This document shows, in pieces, positions 45,012 through 46,076 of a stretch of 46,076 bases of DNA. Below the pieces are notes generated by a model. The model had not been told where the DNA came from and searched no databases. It saw only the letters and a list, made by a program, of their open reading frames with translations. The DNA is from Rubrivivax sp. (GTDB taxonomy: Bacteria; Pseudomonadota; Gammaproteobacteria; Burkholderiales; Burkholderiaceae_C). Every line of letters starts with the position of its first letter. The first letter of the stretch is position 1. The DNA lies in assembly GCA_020848515.1 (NCBI GenBank), contig JADLIA010000100.1, positions 1 through 46,076 on the forward strand. Reading direction: 5' to 3'. Made by a program: the position numbers and the translations under genes.

Positions 45012-45038
45012 GGTGGGTTCCTCGTGGGTATCGAACGT

Positions 45039-45061
45039 CGTTATTCACCGATAGAATAGCG
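45039..45061. promoter_or_regulatory. Palindromic operator candidate in the divergent gap
   Basis: CGTTATTC, then ACCGATA, then GAATAGCG. The arms are inverted repeats matching 7 of 8. It includes the -10-like TAGAAT (45052-45057) for the plus-strand gene. It lies 28 bases from the di-heme gene start and 39 from the lipoprotein start, so one regulator could control both. Confidence 0.45.
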
Positions 45062-45099
45062 CATCACTCCACCTTCACCACGATAGAAAAGGACGAACC

Positions 45100-46074
45100 A
45101 TGAACATGACGGCACGGCAGGACACGGACTCTTTCTGGGCGCGCGCGCGGCGCGGGCTGCTGGTGGCTACCGGGTTTGCCTTGCTGTCGCTTGCCGCCTG
45201 CGGCGGTAACGGCGACGACGAGGTGGCCGACCGTGGCCCGACCACCATCGAGGTCCAGGCCAAGCTCAACGGCCTGTACTGGGATGCGCAGGCATCGCGT
45301 CTGTACCTGACCGACGACGAGGCAAACGTCAATGCCATCAGAATCTGGGACGGCGACGACAAGTTCTCCGTGGCGCACCAGCTGCCGGCCATGGAGGCCA
45401 ATCAGCGTCACTCGCTGGGCCAGCTCACGCGCGCTGCGGACGGCACGCTGTACGTCACGCGCTTCGGCTTCGGCAGCTACGGCACGGTGGTCGCCGTGCC
45501 CAAGTCGGGCCAACCCTACAACCTGACGGGACTGGCCGGCGACCGCCGGCGCATCGCCATCACGCCCACGGCCGACGGCAAACTGATCGACGGCTGGTTC
45601 CGGGGTGGCGGCGCGCCCGGACCGAGCGGCGTGATCAGCGAGCTGACCGTGGCCGCCGGCGGGCAGGCCAGCGAGCAGGACCTGATCACGGGCCTCAGCA
45701 AGCCTGCCGGGGTGGCGGTGGTGGGCGACCAGCTGTTCGTGTCCGACCAGGGCACGGGCAAGGTGCTGGCCTATTCGCTGGCCGCCGTGCGGGCGCAGCC
45801 GGCGAAGGCCGAGGATGGGCGCGTCGTTGCCGAGTTCATCTCCGCCGACAGCATCGATCTGATGACGGCCGGGCCCGATGGCACGCTGTTCTTCGGCGGC
45901 GGCGCCGGCACGCTGTACGCGGTGGCGCCGGACGGCAAGGTCAGGACGCTGGCCAGCGGCTGGCCCGGCATCCGCGGCGTGGCCTACGACGCGCAGAACA
46001 AGCGCCTGTTCGCGGCCGTGACGGCGCCCAACGCCGCCAGCCCGGCCACCATCCGCATCGTGCCGATCGATTGA
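45100..46074 (+). CDS. Beta-propeller-like (SMP-30/NHL type) lipoprotein
   Basis: Predicted lipoprotein of 324 residues; the lipobox is SLAAC with Cys at about residue 34, after an N-terminal positively charged stretch (RARRG). The lipid-anchor region LLSLAACGG is nearly the same as that of the di-heme gene opposite. The mature part is built of short repeats with a YWD/LYV/LFV pattern (GLYWDAQASRLYLTDDEAN, DGTLYVTRFGFGS, GDQLFVSDQGTGKVLAYSL, GTLFFGGGAGTLYAVAPDGK), as in six- or seven-bladed propellers. Function unknown. RBS AAGGA lies 8 bases before the ATG. The stop codon is at the end of the window. Confidence 0.8.
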   Translation: MNMTARQDTDSFWARARRGLLVATGFALLSLAACGGNGDDEVADRGPTTIEVQAKLNGLYWDAQASRLYLTDDEANVNAIRIWDGDDKFSVAHQLPAMEANQRHSLGQLTRAADGTLYVTRFGFGSYGTVVAVPKSGQPYNLTGLAGDRRRIAITPTADGKLIDGWFRGGGAPGPSGVISELTVAAGGQASEQDLITGLSKPAGVAVVGDQLFVSDQGTGKVLAYSLAAVRAQPAKAEDGRVVAEFISADSIDLMTAGPDGTLFFGGGAGTLYAVAPDGKVRTLASGWPGIRGVAYDAQNKRLFAAVTAPNAASPATIRIVPID

Positions 46075-46076
46075 AC

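Overview
The window is about 46 kb of compact, very GC-rich chromosome (short gaps, frequent 4-base start/stop overlaps, GTG starts). It looks like a beta-proteobacterium of the order Burkholderiales, most likely Comamonadaceae. The basis is the gene order lolB-ispE-tRNA(Gln)-prs-rplY-pth, an EF-P with an arginine at the modified position paired with the rhamnosyltransferase EarP, the DUF2069/YihY pair, and the protein sequence style. This placement is inference from recognisable families; no search was run. Nearly all of the window is core genome. There is no phage, CRISPR array or complete insertion sequence.

Layout. 1-5.2 kb: an RhlE-type RNA helicase (5' end outside the window), a GNAT acetyltransferase, an FAD-linked oxidase, a DUF2069 membrane protein and YihY. 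5.2-9.2 kb (minus strand): mutM, a dynamin-like GTPase and mutY; both glycosylases of the 8-oxoguanine repair system flank the GTPase. 9.2-16.1 kb (plus strand): a TPR protein, lolB, ispE, tRNA-Gln, prs, rplY, pth and lolA. 16.1-19.1 kb (minus): a LOG-type protein, efp and earP. 19.1-25.4 kb (plus): uvrC, pgsA, an EamA transporter, hupB, tRNA-Val and ppiD. 25.8-30.3 kb: tRNA-His, a dienelactone hydrolase-like protein, a 3-mercaptopyruvate sulfurtransferase-like protein, a second EamA transporter and a Rieske oxygenase. 30.5-33.6 kb: xseB-ispA-dxs (isoprenoid precursor supply). 33.7-37.4 kb: a TRAP transporter whose binding protein converges on its two membrane subunits.

37.5-46.1 kb is the most unusual gene neighbourhood. 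A complete tungstate ABC transporter (tupB-tupC-tupA) is followed by a periplasmic-binding-protein/rhodanese fusion. This converges on a complete molybdate transporter (modA-modB-modC). Upstream of modA on the same strand is an MbnH-like di-heme lipoprotein, divergent from a beta-propeller-like lipoprotein, with a palindromic operator candidate between the last two.

Two repeat families stand out. (i) A two-palindrome repeat of about 45 bp has a 17-bp core GCTAT-N7-ATAGC. Six copies with a recognisable core and four partial copies lie both between and inside genes. In lolB and tupA it encodes the hydrophobic part of the signal peptide, in opposite orientations; in earP it forms two internal segments; in mutY it supplies the stop codon. 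(ii) A MITE-like element of about 191 bp is present twice in opposite orientation, one copy with 5-bp flanking direct repeats. These repeats and the Mo/W-rhodanese-MbnH neighbourhood are the best candidates for undescribed biology here.
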